Source: an uncultured Collinsella sp. | GTDB taxonomy: Bacteria > Actinomycetota > Coriobacteriia > Coriobacteriales > Coriobacteriaceae | Assembly: GCA_900554585.1 (NCBI GenBank) | Contig: USHS01000009.1 | Coordinates: 1-13,790 of the forward strand | Direction of reading: 5' to 3' | Length of the DNA: 13,790 nucleotides | Shown: positions 7,143 to 13,790 of the stretch, in pieces | Layout of the letters: the number at the start of each line of letters is the position of its first letter | Position numbering within the stretch: position 1 is the stretch's first letter | Notes under the pieces: generated by a model | Told to the model about the DNA's origin: nothing | Database searches by the model: none | The model's input: only the letters and a program-made list of their open reading frames with translations | Made by a program: the position numbers and the translations under genes

Positions 7143-7765
7143 AGACCGAGAGCCTCTTTGACATCCCCGTACACGGTCTCGCGAGCCTGGTCACCGTTGA
7201 CCGACTTGAGCAGACCCTGGCCACGATAGTAGTCGACGAGCGGGCTCGTGGACTTCTCGTAGACGTCGAGACGGTTCTTGATGGTCTCGGGCTTATCGTC
7301 GTCGCGCTGATACATCTCGCCGGCGCACTTGGGGCAGGTAGCATCGGCAGCGGTGCCGGTGTAACCGCAGGCGCGGCAGGTGCGACGCGAAGACAGACGA
7401 TCGATGATGACCTCGGGGGCCACGTCGACCAGAAGGGCGCAGTCGATCTCGCGACCCATGGCGGAGAGCTCGGAATCGAGCGTCACAGCCTGGGCGGTGT
7501 TGCGCGGGAAGCCGTCGAGGATGAAGCCCTGCTGGGCGTCATCGGCGGCAAGGCGCTCCTTGACAAGGTCGATCACGAGCTGGTCGGGAACGAGCTCGCC
7601 AGCGTCCATGTACTTCTTAGCCTGAATACCAAGCTCGGTGCCACCCTTAACGGCAGCACGCAGCAGGTCGCCCGTGGAAATGTGAGCGACGCCAAACTCG
7701 GCGACGAGCTCCTGTGCGACGGTGCCCTTACCGGCACCCGGAGCTCCGAGCAATACGAGGTTCAT
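7139..7765 (-). CDS. adk: Adenylate kinase (zinc-lid, long form)
   Basis: Interconverts ATP + AMP and 2 ADP; cytosolic, 208 aa. The P-loop is GAPGAGKGT (7-15), the AMP-binding segment has ISTGDLLR, and the family signature FILDGFPRNTAQ is at 81-92. The long lid domain contains four cysteines (130, 133, 144, 147) in a CxxC...CxxC arrangement, the structural zinc site of Gram-positive type enzymes. The ATG at 7765 has GGAGG 7 nt upstream and places the P-loop correctly, so it is preferred over TTG at 7771. The gene is 18 bp after secY and overlaps map. Confidence 0.97.
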   Translation of the reverse strand: MNLVLLGAPGAGKGTVAQELVAEFGVAHISTGDLLRAAVKGGTELGIQAKKYMDAGELVPDQLVIDLVKERLAADDAQQGFILDGFPRNTAQAVTLDSELSAMGREIDCALLVDVAPEVIIDRLSSRRTCRACGYTGTAADATCPKCAGEMYQRDDDKPETIKNRLDVYEKSTSPLVDYYRGQGLLKSVNGDQARETVYGDVKEALGL

Positions 7766-7783
7766 GAGCAATCCTCCTCTAGC

Positions 7784-9070
7784 CTATTTAAAGAATCCAT
7801 CGTAATCATACATCTTGATCTGGCCTTCGAGCTTATCGACCGTGTCGAGCACGACGCCGACCATGATGAGGATGGACGTGCCGCCAAATGCCTGGATCAG
7901 ATGGTTACCCGTGAAGGAGAAGATGATCGAAGGCACAATGGCGATGAGCGCCAAAAAGACAGCGCTGGGAAGCGTGATCTTGTTGAGCGCGTTCTTGATG
8001 TAGGCCGCGGTAGCCCTACCCGGACGCACGCCCGGAATAAAGCCGCCCTGCTTCTTAAGGTTGTCGGCCGTGTCATCGGGGTTGAACACCATGGAGGTGT
8101 AGAAGTATGCGAAGAACACGATGAGGACAACATTAAGCACCCAGTTGAGCCAACCGGTCGAAAGCGCAGAGGCAACTGCCTGAATCCAGCCGATGCCGGG
8201 GAAGAACACGGCAATCTGAGCCGGGAAGTACAGCAGCGCCGAAGCGAAGATGATCGGCACGACACCCGCGGTGTTAACCTTGATGGGCAGATAGGTGGTC
8301 TGGCCACCCATCATGCGACGGCCCACGACGCGCTTAGCGTAGGAGACCGGGATGCGGCGCTGGCCGCGCTCAAGGAAAACAATCAGCGGGATAACCAGCA
8401 GGATGATGGCGCAGATGATCACCATGGTGATGATGCCACCGGCATTGCCCTCGGTGCTGGAGAAGATAGCCTGCGGCAGACCGGCCATGATGTTCGCAAA
8501 GATGATCAGCGACATGCCATTGCCGATACCGCGCTGGGTGATGAGCTCACCAATCCACATGATCAGCATGGCGCCCGCGGTGAGCGTGCCGACGATCATG
8601 AGGTCAAAGATGATCTCGGGAGCGCCGGCGCCAGTAAAGCTGATGCCGAAGCTCTTAAAGAGGAAGAGGTAACCCACGGAGTTGAGGATTGCCAGAGCCA
8701 GGGTGAGGTAACGCGAATACTGCGTAATCTTGGTCTGACCGACCTCGCCCTCGCGGGCAAGCTCATGCAGGGAAGGCACAACGGCCTGGAGCATCTGGAG
8801 GATAATCGAGCTGGTGATGTAAGGCATGATGCCCAGCGAAAACACCGACACATAGCTCAACGCGCCACCAGAGAAAAGATTCAGGAGGGCCATAGCACCT
8901 GCGGCGACCGAATTGTTATCGGTCGAGAAAAGGCCCAGCATCCCCTGGAAGGGAATGCCGGGCACAGGAACGTGCGCACCAATGCGGTACACGACGAGCA
9001 TAGCTATGGTAAAAAGAATCTTTTCGCGCAATTCTTTGATGCGGAAAGCATTCTTAAGACCATTTAGCAC
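7784..9070 (-). CDS. secY: Preprotein translocase subunit SecY (GTG start)
   Basis: The central pore of the SecYEG channel, which moves or inserts unfolded proteins at the plasma membrane. The 428-aa product has about ten hydrophobic helices. Family features are [14 protein letters not shown] at the N-terminus, the plug region after NLFSGGALS (65-73), the cytoplasmic [17 protein letters not shown] segment (107-123), and [20 protein letters not shown] before TM7. The conserved start falls on GTG at 9070, which overlaps the rplO stop by 7 bp. AAAGG about 10 nt upstream lies inside rplO, so the two genes are probably translationally coupled. adk follows after 18 bp. Confidence 0.97.
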   Translation of the reverse strand: MLNGLKNAFRIKELREKILFTIAMLVVYRIGAHVPVPGIPFQGMLGLFSTDNNSVAAGAMALLNLFSGGALSYVSVFSLGIMPYITSSIILQMLQAVVPSLHELAREGEVGQTKITQYSRYLTLALAILNSVGYLFLFKSFGISFTGAGAPEIIFDLMIVGTLTAGAMLIMWIGELITQRGIGNGMSLIIFANIMAGLPQAIFSSTEGNAGGIITMVIICAIILLVIPLIVFLERGQRRIPVSYAKRVVGRRMMGGQTTYLPIKVNTAGVVPIIFASALLYFPAQIAVFFPGIGWIQAVASALSTGWLNWVLNVVLIVFFAYFYTSMVFNPDDTADNLKKQGGFIPGVRPGRATAAYIKNALNKITLPSAVFLALIAIVPSIIFSFTGNHLIQAFGGTSILIMVGVVLDTVDKLEGQIKMYDYDGFFK

Positions 9071-9513
9071 GGCAGCTCGACCTTTCCGCCGGCGGCCTCG
9101 ATCTTGGCCTGCGCAGAAGCGCTGACCTTGTCGACCTTGACCGTGAACTTCTTGGTGAGCTCACCATTGCCGAGCACCTTGACGGGCTCGAACTCGCTCT
9201 TGGTGATGCGAGCGGCCTTAAGAGCGGCACCGTCAATCACAGCGCCATCCTCGAACTTGCGCTCGAGACGCTCAACGTTAACGGCGGTGTACTCGATACG
9301 ACGGGGGTTGCGGAAGCCCGGAAGCTTGGGCAGGCGCATAGCCAGCGGAGTCTGGCCACCCTCGAAGCCGGCACCCTTGGTGCCGCCAGAGCGGGAACCC
9401 TGGCCCTTCTGACCGCGGCCAGAAGTGGTGCCGTGACCCGAAGAATTGCCACGGCCGACGCGCTTGCGGTTCTTGGTGGAACCGGGCGCGGGAGTAAGAT
9501 CGTGAAGCTGCAT
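9064..9513 (-). CDS. rplO: 50S ribosomal protein L15
   Basis: Large-subunit assembly protein, 149 aa. The N-terminus [20 protein letters not shown] leads into the long Gly/Arg-rich extension (20-50) that enters the rRNA core. The globular C-terminal part contains [19 protein letters not shown] and ends GGKVELPC. The ATG at 9513 has GAGGAG 6 nt upstream, formed by the last codons of rpmD. The 3' end overlaps secY. Confidence 0.97.
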   Translation of the reverse strand: MQLHDLTPAPGSTKNRKRVGRGNSSGHGTTSGRGQKGQGSRSGGTKGAGFEGGQTPLAMRLPKLPGFRNPRRIEYTAVNVERLERKFEDGAVIDGAALKAARITKSEFEPVKVLGNGELTKKFTVKVDKVSASAQAKIEAAGGKVELPC

Positions 9514-9516
9514 TTG

Positions 9517-9699
9517 CTACTCCTCTACAATCTCGACAAGGTGCTTGACCTTGAAGATCATGCCGCGGACGGACTCGTTGTCAGCAATCTCGCGAACCTC
9601 GCGGATCCTGTGGAGACCGAGGGCACGGACAGTACGGACCTGGTCCTGCTTGCAACCGTTGGTGCTGCGGACCTGCTTGATCTTGATGGTGTCAGCCAT
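9517..9699 (-). CDS. rpmD: 50S ribosomal protein L30
   Basis: Small L30 protein, 60 aa. Recognised by IKIKQVRSTNGCKQDQVRTV, ALGLHRIREVREIADNESVRG and the end KHLVEIVEE. The ATG at 9699 lies 2 bp after the rpsE stop, and its GGAG site is inside the last rpsE codons. rplO starts 3 bp after its stop. This tight packing marks the spc-type operon core. Confidence 0.96.
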   Translation of the reverse strand: MADTIKIKQVRSTNGCKQDQVRTVRALGLHRIREVREIADNESVRGMIFKVKHLVEIVEE

Positions 9700-9701
9700 G
9701 C

Positions 9702-10226
9702 TTAGTTCTCCTTACCGACGAACATCTCGGAGACCGTCAGGCCACGGCGAGCCGCGACGTCCTCAGGGCTGGAGAGCTCCTTGAGGCCCTCGACGGCAGC
9801 CTTGATGATGTTGAGGCCGTTGTCGGTACCGAGGGACTTGGACAGGACGTTCTTGATGCCAGCAAGCTCGAAGAGGGGACGCACAGCGCCGCCGGCGATA
9901 ACGCCGGTACCCTCGACAGCGGGCTTGATGATGATGCGGCCGGCACCAAAGTGGCCGAGAACCTCGTGCGGAATGGTGCCCTGATCGGTCACCGGCACGT
10001 GGAACATGTTCTTCTTGGCATCGAGAGACGCCTTGGAGATGGCCATGGGCACCTCAGCGGACTTGCCCATGCCAACGCCGACGTTGCCCTTGCCGTCGCC
10101 AACGACGACGAGAGCGACGAGGCTCATGCGACGACCACCCTTGACGGTCTTCGACACGCGGTTGATGTAAACGACGCGCTCCTCGAACTCGGAGGCCTCG
10201 CGCTGCTGCTTCTGATTACGAGCCAT
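9702..10226 (-). CDS. rpsE: 30S ribosomal protein S5
   Basis: Small-subunit protein at the mRNA entry channel that affects decoding accuracy, 174 aa. The N-terminal double-stranded RNA-binding domain has [20 protein letters not shown] and [20 protein letters not shown]. The C-terminal domain has [20 protein letters not shown]. The ATG at 10226 has AGGAGG 10 nt upstream. It is 14 bp after rplR and almost touches rpmD. Confidence 0.97.
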   Translation of the reverse strand: MARNQKQQREASEFEERVVYINRVSKTVKGGRRMSLVALVVVGDGKGNVGVGMGKSAEVPMAISKASLDAKKNMFHVPVTDQGTIPHEVLGHFGAGRIIIKPAVEGTGVIAGGAVRPLFELAGIKNVLSKSLGTDNGLNIIKAAVEGLKELSSPEDVAARRGLTVSEMFVGKEN

Positions 10227-10240
10227 GTGCTACATACCTC

Positions 10241-10609
10241 CTAGAACTCGAGACCGGCGGCACGAGCACCGTCGGCGAGGGCCTTGACGCGGCCATGGTA
10301 GATACGGCCACCACGATCGAAGGCGACCTTGGTGATGCCGGCCTCGATGGCACGCTTGCCAACGAGCTGACCGACCTTCTCCGCAGCCTCCTTGTTCGAG
10401 GTGTGGGTGCCCTTGAACTCGGCCTCGAGGGTCGAGGCGGAGACGAGCGTCAGGCTGGAGCCCTTGCTGTCGTCGATGATCTGGGCATAGATGTTGGCGT
10501 TAGTACGGGTCACGCGAAGACGCGGACGCTCGGCGGTACCCGAGACCTTGCCGCGAACACGACGCTGACGACGCTTGAGGCCTTCCAGCTTCGCCTTATG
10601 CTTGTTCAT
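10241..10609 (-). CDS. rplR: 50S ribosomal protein L18
   Basis: 5S rRNA-binding protein of the central protuberance, 122 aa. Recognised by [33 protein letters not shown], and the C-terminal [20 protein letters not shown]. The ATG at 10609 has AGGAG 7 nt upstream. It is separated from rplF by 75 bp that contain a strong hairpin, in contrast to the tight spacing downstream. Confidence 0.97.
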   Translation of the reverse strand: MNKHKAKLEGLKRRQRRVRGKVSGTAERPRLRVTRTNANIYAQIIDDSKGSSLTLVSASTLEAEFKGTHTSNKEAAEKVGQLVGKRAIEAGITKVAFDRGGRIYHGRVKALADGARAAGLEF

Positions 10610-10637
10610 ACGTAAACTCCTAAAAAGGTTGATCTTG

Positions 10638-10659
10638 CCAGCACCTAACGGGGTGCTGG
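10638..10659 (-). other. Strong intergenic hairpin between rplF and rplR
   Basis: A perfect 8-bp stem CCAGCACC / GGTGCTGG closes a 6-nt loop (CCGTTA on the minus strand). A TTTTT run occurs only 11 nt later, so it is not a standard terminator. A second small stem, AGTCG/CGACT (10673-10686), overlaps the rplF stop. Likely roles are mRNA processing, protection of upstream mRNA, or partial attenuation. Confidence 0.55.
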
Positions 10660-10684
10660 TCTTATGCGAGTGAGTCGGTTACGA

Positions 10685-11221
10685 CTACTTGGCGGCCTTA
10701 CCCAGCTTGCGGCGGATGTGCTCGCCAACGTAGTGGATACCCTTGCCCTTGTAAGGCTCGGGAGGACGATGGCCGCGGATCTCAGCGGCGATCTGACCGA
10801 CCTGCTGCTTGTTGATACCCTTGACGTTCACGTGGGTGTTGTCGGGAACCTCGAAGGTGATGCCCTCGGGAGCCTCGACGATCACGGGGTGCGAGAAGCC
10901 CAGGGAGAACTCGAGGTTCTTGCCCTTCTGCTGCACGCGGTAGCCGACGCCGGCGAGCTCGAGCTTCTTCTCGAAGCCCTCGGAAACGCCAACAACCATG
11001 TTGTGGATGAGGGCGCGGGTGAGGCCGTGGCGGGCACGGGTCTCACGCTCGTCGTCGGTACGGGAAACGGTGAGGACGTTGTCCTCGACGTTGATAGCGA
11101 GCTTCTCAAAGACATCGAGCTCGAGCTGGCCCTTGGGGCCCTTGACGACAACGTTGTTGCCGTTGACTGCCACTTCGACTCCGGCGGGAATCTGGACAGG
11201 CTTATTACCGATACGAGACAC
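10685..11221 (-). CDS. rplF: 50S ribosomal protein L6 (GTG start)
   Basis: Large-subunit protein near the factor-binding site, 178 aa, built from two repeated alpha/beta domains. Recognised by [17 protein letters not shown], the mid-region [20 protein letters not shown] and the L6 signature [11 protein letters not shown] before the basic C-terminus. The conserved start falls on GTG at 11221, with AAGGAG 6 nt upstream. It follows rpsH by 33 bp. Confidence 0.97.
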   Translation of the reverse strand: MSRIGNKPVQIPAGVEVAVNGNNVVVKGPKGQLELDVFEKLAINVEDNVLTVSRTDDERETRARHGLTRALIHNMVVGVSEGFEKKLELAGVGYRVQQKGKNLEFSLGFSHPVIVEAPEGITFEVPDNTHVNVKGINKQQVGQIAAEIRGHRPPEPYKGKGIHYVGEHIRRKLGKAAK

Positions 11222-11254
11222 GGTGATCTCCTTTCCTTCTACCTACCGAGCGAA

Positions 11255-11653
11255 TTACCAGACGTAAGCGATGATCTCGCCGCCGACGTTGTGCTTGCGA
11301 GCATCGCGGTCGGTCATGACGCCATGGCTGGTGGAAATAATGGCGGTACCAAGGCCACCGCGGACGCGGGGCATGTCGGCAACGCCGGTGTACTTACGCA
11401 GGCCCGGCTTGGAAATGCGGCGGATGCCGTTGATGACCTTAGCCTTCTTGGGACCATACTTAAGCGTGATGTGCAGAGTCTTCTGGGGAACGGTGTCCTC
11501 GACATCGTAGCCCTCGATGTAGCCCTCCTCGTGCAGAACACGAGCGATCTCGACGAGCTTCTTGCTGCTCGGCATGGAGACCGTGGCCTTGTTCACAGAG
11601 TTAGCGTTACGGATGCGCGTAAGCATATCTGCGATCGGGTCTGTAAGGTTCAT
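11255..11653 (-). CDS. rpsH: 30S ribosomal protein S8
   Basis: Primary 16S rRNA-binding protein, 132 aa. The start [18 protein letters not shown] and the C-terminal signature [20 protein letters not shown] ending IIAYVW are typical. The ATG at 11653 has AAGGAG 7 nt upstream. In E. coli S8 represses the spc operon by binding mRNA near the L5 start. Here 119 bp of possibly structured spacer separates it from rpsN. Confidence 0.97.
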   Translation of the reverse strand: MNLTDPIADMLTRIRNANSVNKATVSMPSSKKLVEIARVLHEEGYIEGYDVEDTVPQKTLHITLKYGPKKAKVINGIRRISKPGLRKYTGVADMPRVRGGLGTAIISTSHGVMTDRDARKHNVGGEIIAYVW

Positions 11654-11695
11654 ACAGATTCTCCTTCGTTCTTGATGAACACGTGCTCTTGGTTC

Positions 11696-11762
11696 TTCGC
11701 CGCCCTTAACGGCAAAGCCTATTTAGCGCGTTTTCCCTGTTCCAAACTGATGCTTGAAACGC
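11696..11762 (-). other. Structured spacer between rpsN and rpsH
   Basis: In transcript order, GCGTTT (11762-11757) can pair with AAACGC (11733-11728). TTTGCCG (11716-11710) then pairs with CGGCGAA (11702-11696) around a 7-nt loop. Neither stem is followed by a U-run. The gap is wide (119 bp) for this operon. Function is unknown; an RNA-processing or regulatory role is only a suggestion. Confidence 0.35.
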
Positions 11763-11772
11763 TGGTAGTGAC

Positions 11773-11958
11773 TTACCAGCTGGCCTTCTTAACGCCGGGA
11801 AGCTCGCCCTTGAGTGCAAGCTCACGGAAGCAGACACGGCACAGGCCGAACTTGCGGTACACAGAGTGCGGACGGCCGCAGCGCTGGCAGCGCGTGTACT
11901 CACGAGTAGAGAACTTCTGCTTGCGATTGCACTTGACGATCATCGATGTCTTAGCCAC
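11773..11958 (-). CDS. rpsN: 30S ribosomal protein S14, zinc-binding type (GTG start)
   Basis: Short 61-aa S14 of the small-subunit head, often called type Z. Zinc ligands are Cys24, Cys27, Cys40 and Cys43 ([22 protein letters not shown] split by the loop), and the end [12 protein letters not shown] is family-typical. The conserved MAKTSM start is a GTG at 11958 with GGAGG 6 nt upstream. The internal ATG five codons in would drop conserved residues. It lies 79 bp after rplE, with a strong hairpin in that gap. Confidence 0.97.
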   Translation of the reverse strand: MAKTSMIVKCNRKQKFSTREYTRCQRCGRPHSVYRKFGLCRVCFRELALKGELPGVKKASW

Positions 11959-11992
11959 TTATATCCTCCTCACATAGAGTATTGTTCGCCCC

Positions 11993-12022
11993 AAGCGCCG
12001 CCCCCTTGTGGGAACGGCGCTT
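11993..12022 (-). other. Strong GC-rich hairpin between rplE and rpsN
   Basis: A perfect 8-bp stem AAGCGCCG / CGGCGCTT (12022-12015 with 12000-11993) encloses 14 nt in which CCC can pair with GGG. It is followed by GGGGCGAAC, without U residues, so it is not an intrinsic terminator. It lies 15 bp after the rplE stop and 34 bp before the rpsN start. It may stabilise or process the rplE mRNA. Confidence 0.55.
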
Positions 12023-12037
12023 ATAGGGCAGGTGAAC

Positions 12038-12595
12038 CTATTTCTTGAACGGGAAACCGAAGGCGTCCAGAAGGGCCTTGGCCTCCTCATCGGTGTTGGC
12101 GGTGGTCACGAAAGTGATGTCCATACCACGCTGGTGATCGACGGAGTCGAAGTCGATCTCGGGGAAGATGAGCTGCTCGGTGACGCCCATGGAGAAGTTA
12201 CCACGGCCGTCGAAGCTCTTGGCGGAGATGCCGCGGAAGTCGCGGATACGGGGGATCGCGACGGAGGTCAGACGATCGAAGAACTCCCACATACGGTCGC
12301 CACGCAGGGTAACCTTGCAGCCGATCGGCATACCAGCGCGCAGGCGGAAGGTAGCGATGGACTTGCGGGCACGGGTGATCATCGGCTGCTGGCCGGTGAT
12401 GGCGCGCAGGTCGCGCACGGCACCGTCGATGGCCTTGGAATCGGTAGCGGCCTCGCCGCCACCCATGTTCACGACGATCTTCTCAAACTTGGGGATCATC
12501 ATGACGTTCTCGTACTGGAACTTTTCCTGAAGCTGGTGCTTGACCTCGTTGTTGTACTTGGTCTTCAGACGCGGCACATACTTCTCTTCTGCCAT
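12038..12595 (-). CDS. rplE: 50S ribosomal protein L5
   Basis: 5S rRNA-binding protein of the central protuberance that contacts S13 and P-site tRNA, 185 aa. Recognised by [53 protein letters not shown] and the C-terminal [20 protein letters not shown]. The ATG at 12595 has AAGGAG 6 nt upstream. In most bacteria rplX and rplN come directly before it. Here the next gene upstream is a permease almost 400 bp away, and a good promoter lies in the gap, so rplE is the first gene of its operon. Confidence 0.97.
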   Translation of the reverse strand: MAEEKYVPRLKTKYNNEVKHQLQEKFQYENVMMIPKFEKIVVNMGGGEAATDSKAIDGAVRDLRAITGQQPMITRARKSIATFRLRAGMPIGCKVTLRGDRMWEFFDRLTSVAIPRIRDFRGISAKSFDGRGNFSMGVTEQLIFPEIDFDSVDHQRGMDITFVTTANTDEEAKALLDAFGFPFKK

Positions 12596-12620
12596 TGTTC
12601 ACTCCTTCTTGGGGTTTTAA

Positions 12621-12655
12621 GCACGGGGCGTGGCCACGATGGGTTGTCCTCGTGC
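12621..12655 (-). promoter_or_regulatory. Possible leader hairpin of the rplE operon
   Basis: Within the ~130-nt leader, GCACG (12655-12651) pairs with CGTGC (12625-12621), and two more G-C pairs follow after one mismatch. The enclosed region holds the self-complementary CGTGGCCACG (12638-12629). The structure ends about 25 nt before the start codon, upstream of the ribosome site. A ribosomal-protein feedback site is possible but unproven. Confidence 0.3.
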
Positions 12656-12732
12656 CTCCTGGCTGCATCCGCGCCGCTCATGGCATTTCGCGGTTTGGAC
12701 TCGACGCAGCAGGAGCCGACAAAACAATCGGT

Positions 12733-12761
12733 ACTATACGCGCATCGGGAGCGTATTTCCA
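12733..12761 (-). promoter_or_regulatory. Promoter of the rplE-led operon
   Basis: On the minus strand TGGAAA (12761-12756, four of six to TTGACA) is spaced exactly 17 bp from TATAGT (12738-12733, five of six to TATAAT). Transcription would begin near 12726, giving a leader of about 130 nt before rplE. It is the best promoter match in the window and explains how the block is transcribed without an upstream S10 operon. Confidence 0.6.
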
Positions 12762-12803
12762 GAAAAACCTCGTCTGCCTGCACAACTCCACAACTCCCCC
12801 GCA

Positions 12804-12898
12804 CATATTGATCCCTTGGGGACGGAGGAAAACGGATCACTTGGGTCACCTGACCCTCCGAGCGATCCGTTTTCCTCCGTCCCCCAGGGATCAATATG
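12804..12898. repeat. 95-bp near-perfect palindrome (REP/MITE-like)
   Basis: Arms of 37 bp (12804-12840 and 12862-12898) match at 35 positions. They begin with CATATTGATCCC and contain GGGGACGGAGGAAAACGGAT. One of the two mismatches becomes a G-U pair in minus-strand RNA. The 21-nt centre holds its own small inverted repeat (GGGTC/GACCC). No transposase or target duplication is visible. It resembles an intergenic palindromic element and could also act as transcript-end structure for the permease gene. Confidence 0.85.
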
Positions 12899-12900
12899 GA

Positions 12901-12967
12901 AGTTGCGGTGAAATAGGGACTGTTTGACGGCTTAACAAGCTTAAACAGTCCGTATTTCACCGCAACT
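12901..12967. repeat. 67-bp near-perfect palindrome beside the first
   Basis: Arms of 25 bp (12901-12925 and 12943-12967) match at 24 positions, starting AGTTGCGGTGAAATAGGGAC, with a small inner stem GCTT/AAGC. It lies two bases from the first palindrome and 13 bp after the permease stop. Its sequence differs from the first apart from a shared GGGAC core. It has no U-run, so a simple terminator role is doubtful, although a stem this long could still block RNA decay or polymerase. Confidence 0.85.
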
Positions 12968-12980
12968 CATATATGGGACG

Positions 12981-13790
12981 TTATTTTTGGCGGGGCAGAA
13001 CCAGGTTGAGGACGATGGCGACAAGTGCGGCGACGGCAATGGAGGATCCGCCAAAGACGGTGTCAACCCATGCGGGAAATCCAGCGCCGGCAAGCGCACC
13101 GGCTGTGCGCTCAATGCCCGTGCCAAAGGCGATGGAGAGACCCATGAGCGTAGTGTCGCGCTGAGACAGGCCGTGGCGGGCAAACATGACCACGCCATTC
13201 ATGCCGATGGTCGCGAACACGCCAATGGTGGCGCCGCCGATAACCGGCTGCGGAATGGACGTGAGCACCGCCGCGCACTTGGGCAGTAGGCCCGCGATGA
13301 GCAAGATGGCAGCCGCGAGCGTAAAGACCATACGGTTGACGACCTTGTTCTCGGCGATGATACCCACATTCTGGCCAAAGGTTGCCGTGGGGACGCCGCC
13401 CAAAAAGCCCGAAAGCATACCGACGAGACCATTGGCAATCAATCCGCCCGAGATCTGACTATCGGTCGCGGGGGTATCGAGCGCAGCAGAGGACACGGCG
13501 GCAAACTCTCCCATAACCTGCACGGCGTTGACGATGGCGACGACGCCTACCACGGCACATGCTGTCGGATCGAACACCAGACGATGGGCGCCAAGTGCCG
13601 GCGGAGCAAACCAGGCGGTCGCGATGGCCGAGAAATCGACCATGCCCAGCACCGCAGCCAAAACAAAGCCCGCGCAGATGCCGGCCAGGATACCGCCCAA
13701 CTTGAGCGCGCCCTTGCCATAGTTGCCGGCCATAAAGGTGACGACAAACGTCACGAGCGCGACGGCCCAGTTGGTGACGCTGCCAAAATC
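12981..13790 (-). CDS. NCS2-family nucleobase permease (xanthine/uracil type), 5' end outside window
   Basis: The C-terminal 269 residues of a nucleobase:cation symporter-2 transporter. The reading frame stays open to the window edge, so the start is missing. The NCS2 signature region is present as GGVPTATFGQNVGIIAENKV followed by VNR, and the preceding helix has the family's GEFAAVSSA-type segment. The visible part contains about seven hydrophobic helices, and ends in NLVLPRQK. NCS2 proteins import uracil, xanthine or urate with protons or sodium; the substrate cannot be fixed here. It is on the same strand as rplE but separated by two palindromes and a promoter, so probably a separate unit. 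An in-frame GTG at 13754 is internal and not the true start. Confidence 0.88.
   Translation of the reverse strand, partial: DFGSVTNWAVALVTFVVTFMAGNYGKGALKLGGILAGICAGFVLAAVLGMVDFSAIATAWFAPPALGAHRLVFDPTACAVVGVVAIVNAVQVMGEFAAVSSAALDTPATDSQISGGLIANGLVGMLSGFLGGVPTATFGQNVGIIAENKVVNRMVFTLAAAILLIAGLLPKCAAVLTSIPQPVIGGATIGVFATIGMNGVVMFARHGLSQRDTTLMGLSIAFGTGIERTAGALAGAGFPAWVDTVFGGSSIAVAALVAIVLNLVLPRQK

Noticed and set aside
7682..9067. Long plus-strand open frame of 461 codons
   Set aside because: Mirror of secY and adk; the translation is His/Asp/Glu-rich and low in complexity, typical of an antisense shadow of a membrane protein gene.
10664..11977. Long plus-strand open frame of 437 codons
   Set aside because: Antisense to rplF, rpsH and rpsN, including their spacers; no ribosome site or recognisable domain.
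12008..12811. Plus-strand open frame of 267 codons over rplE and its leader
   Set aside because: Antisense to rplE; it runs through the rplE promoter and leader and has no family resemblance.
12565..12960. Minus-strand frame of 131 codons between the permease and rplE
   Set aside because: It is made mostly of the two palindromes and the rplE leader, and overlaps the rplE start. Palindromes often give chance open frames.
12804..12967. Possible CRISPR array
   Set aside because: The two repeated units are inverted arms of two different palindromes, not direct repeats with spacers.

Overview
The window is a ribosomal-protein and core-gene region of a fairly GC-rich bacterium. All recognised genes lie on the minus strand, so transcription runs from high to low coordinates. 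The protein set (zinc-type S14, adenylate kinase with a four-cysteine lid, L17 with a Lys/Ala/Glu-rich tail, S4 without a zinc site, adk-map-infA-rpmJ order, truA after rplQ) fits an actinobacterial-type Gram-positive. The general look suggests Coriobacteriia (Collinsella-like). That placement is an inference from family resemblance; no search was run.

Read in the direction of transcription, the window opens with the 3' part of an NCS2 (xanthine/uracil type) permease (13790-12981). Two abutting, near-perfect palindromes follow (12967-12804), then a good promoter (about 12761-12733) and a leader of about 130 nt. Next comes the spc-type block rplE, rpsN, rpsH, rplF, rplR, rpsE, rpmD, rplO, secY, adk, map (12595-6354). 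After a likely secondary promoter come infA, a 150-bp gap with RNA-like structure, and the alpha-type block rpmJ, rpsM, rpsK, rpsD, rpoA, rplQ (5880-2871). A strong intrinsic terminator with a UUCG loop lies at 2844-2814. Beyond it are truA, a divergent family 2 glycosyltransferase-like gene, and the arginine repressor argR with its own terminator. A plus-strand terminator at 1-38 belongs to a gene outside the left edge.

The central genes build and feed the translation machinery: ribosomal proteins of both subunits, IF-1, the SecY channel, adenylate kinase, methionine aminopeptidase and the RNA polymerase alpha subunit. TruA modifies tRNA. ArgR is an unlinked metabolic regulator.

No new multi-gene system is visible; the coding content is mostly housekeeping. 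The unusual material is between genes. The spc block begins at rplE instead of continuing from rplN/rplX, and two large palindromes mark the junction. Several intergenic gaps in an otherwise tight operon hold strong hairpins. The infA-rpmJ gap holds two stem-loops whose loops are complementary (8 pairs), a candidate pseudoknot or kissing-loop leader for the alpha block. Among protein-level oddities, ArgR has Asn in place of the first Asp of its GDDT arginine-contact motif, and the glycosyltransferase-like protein lacks the usual acidic DXD residues. Several essential genes start with GTG or TTG.
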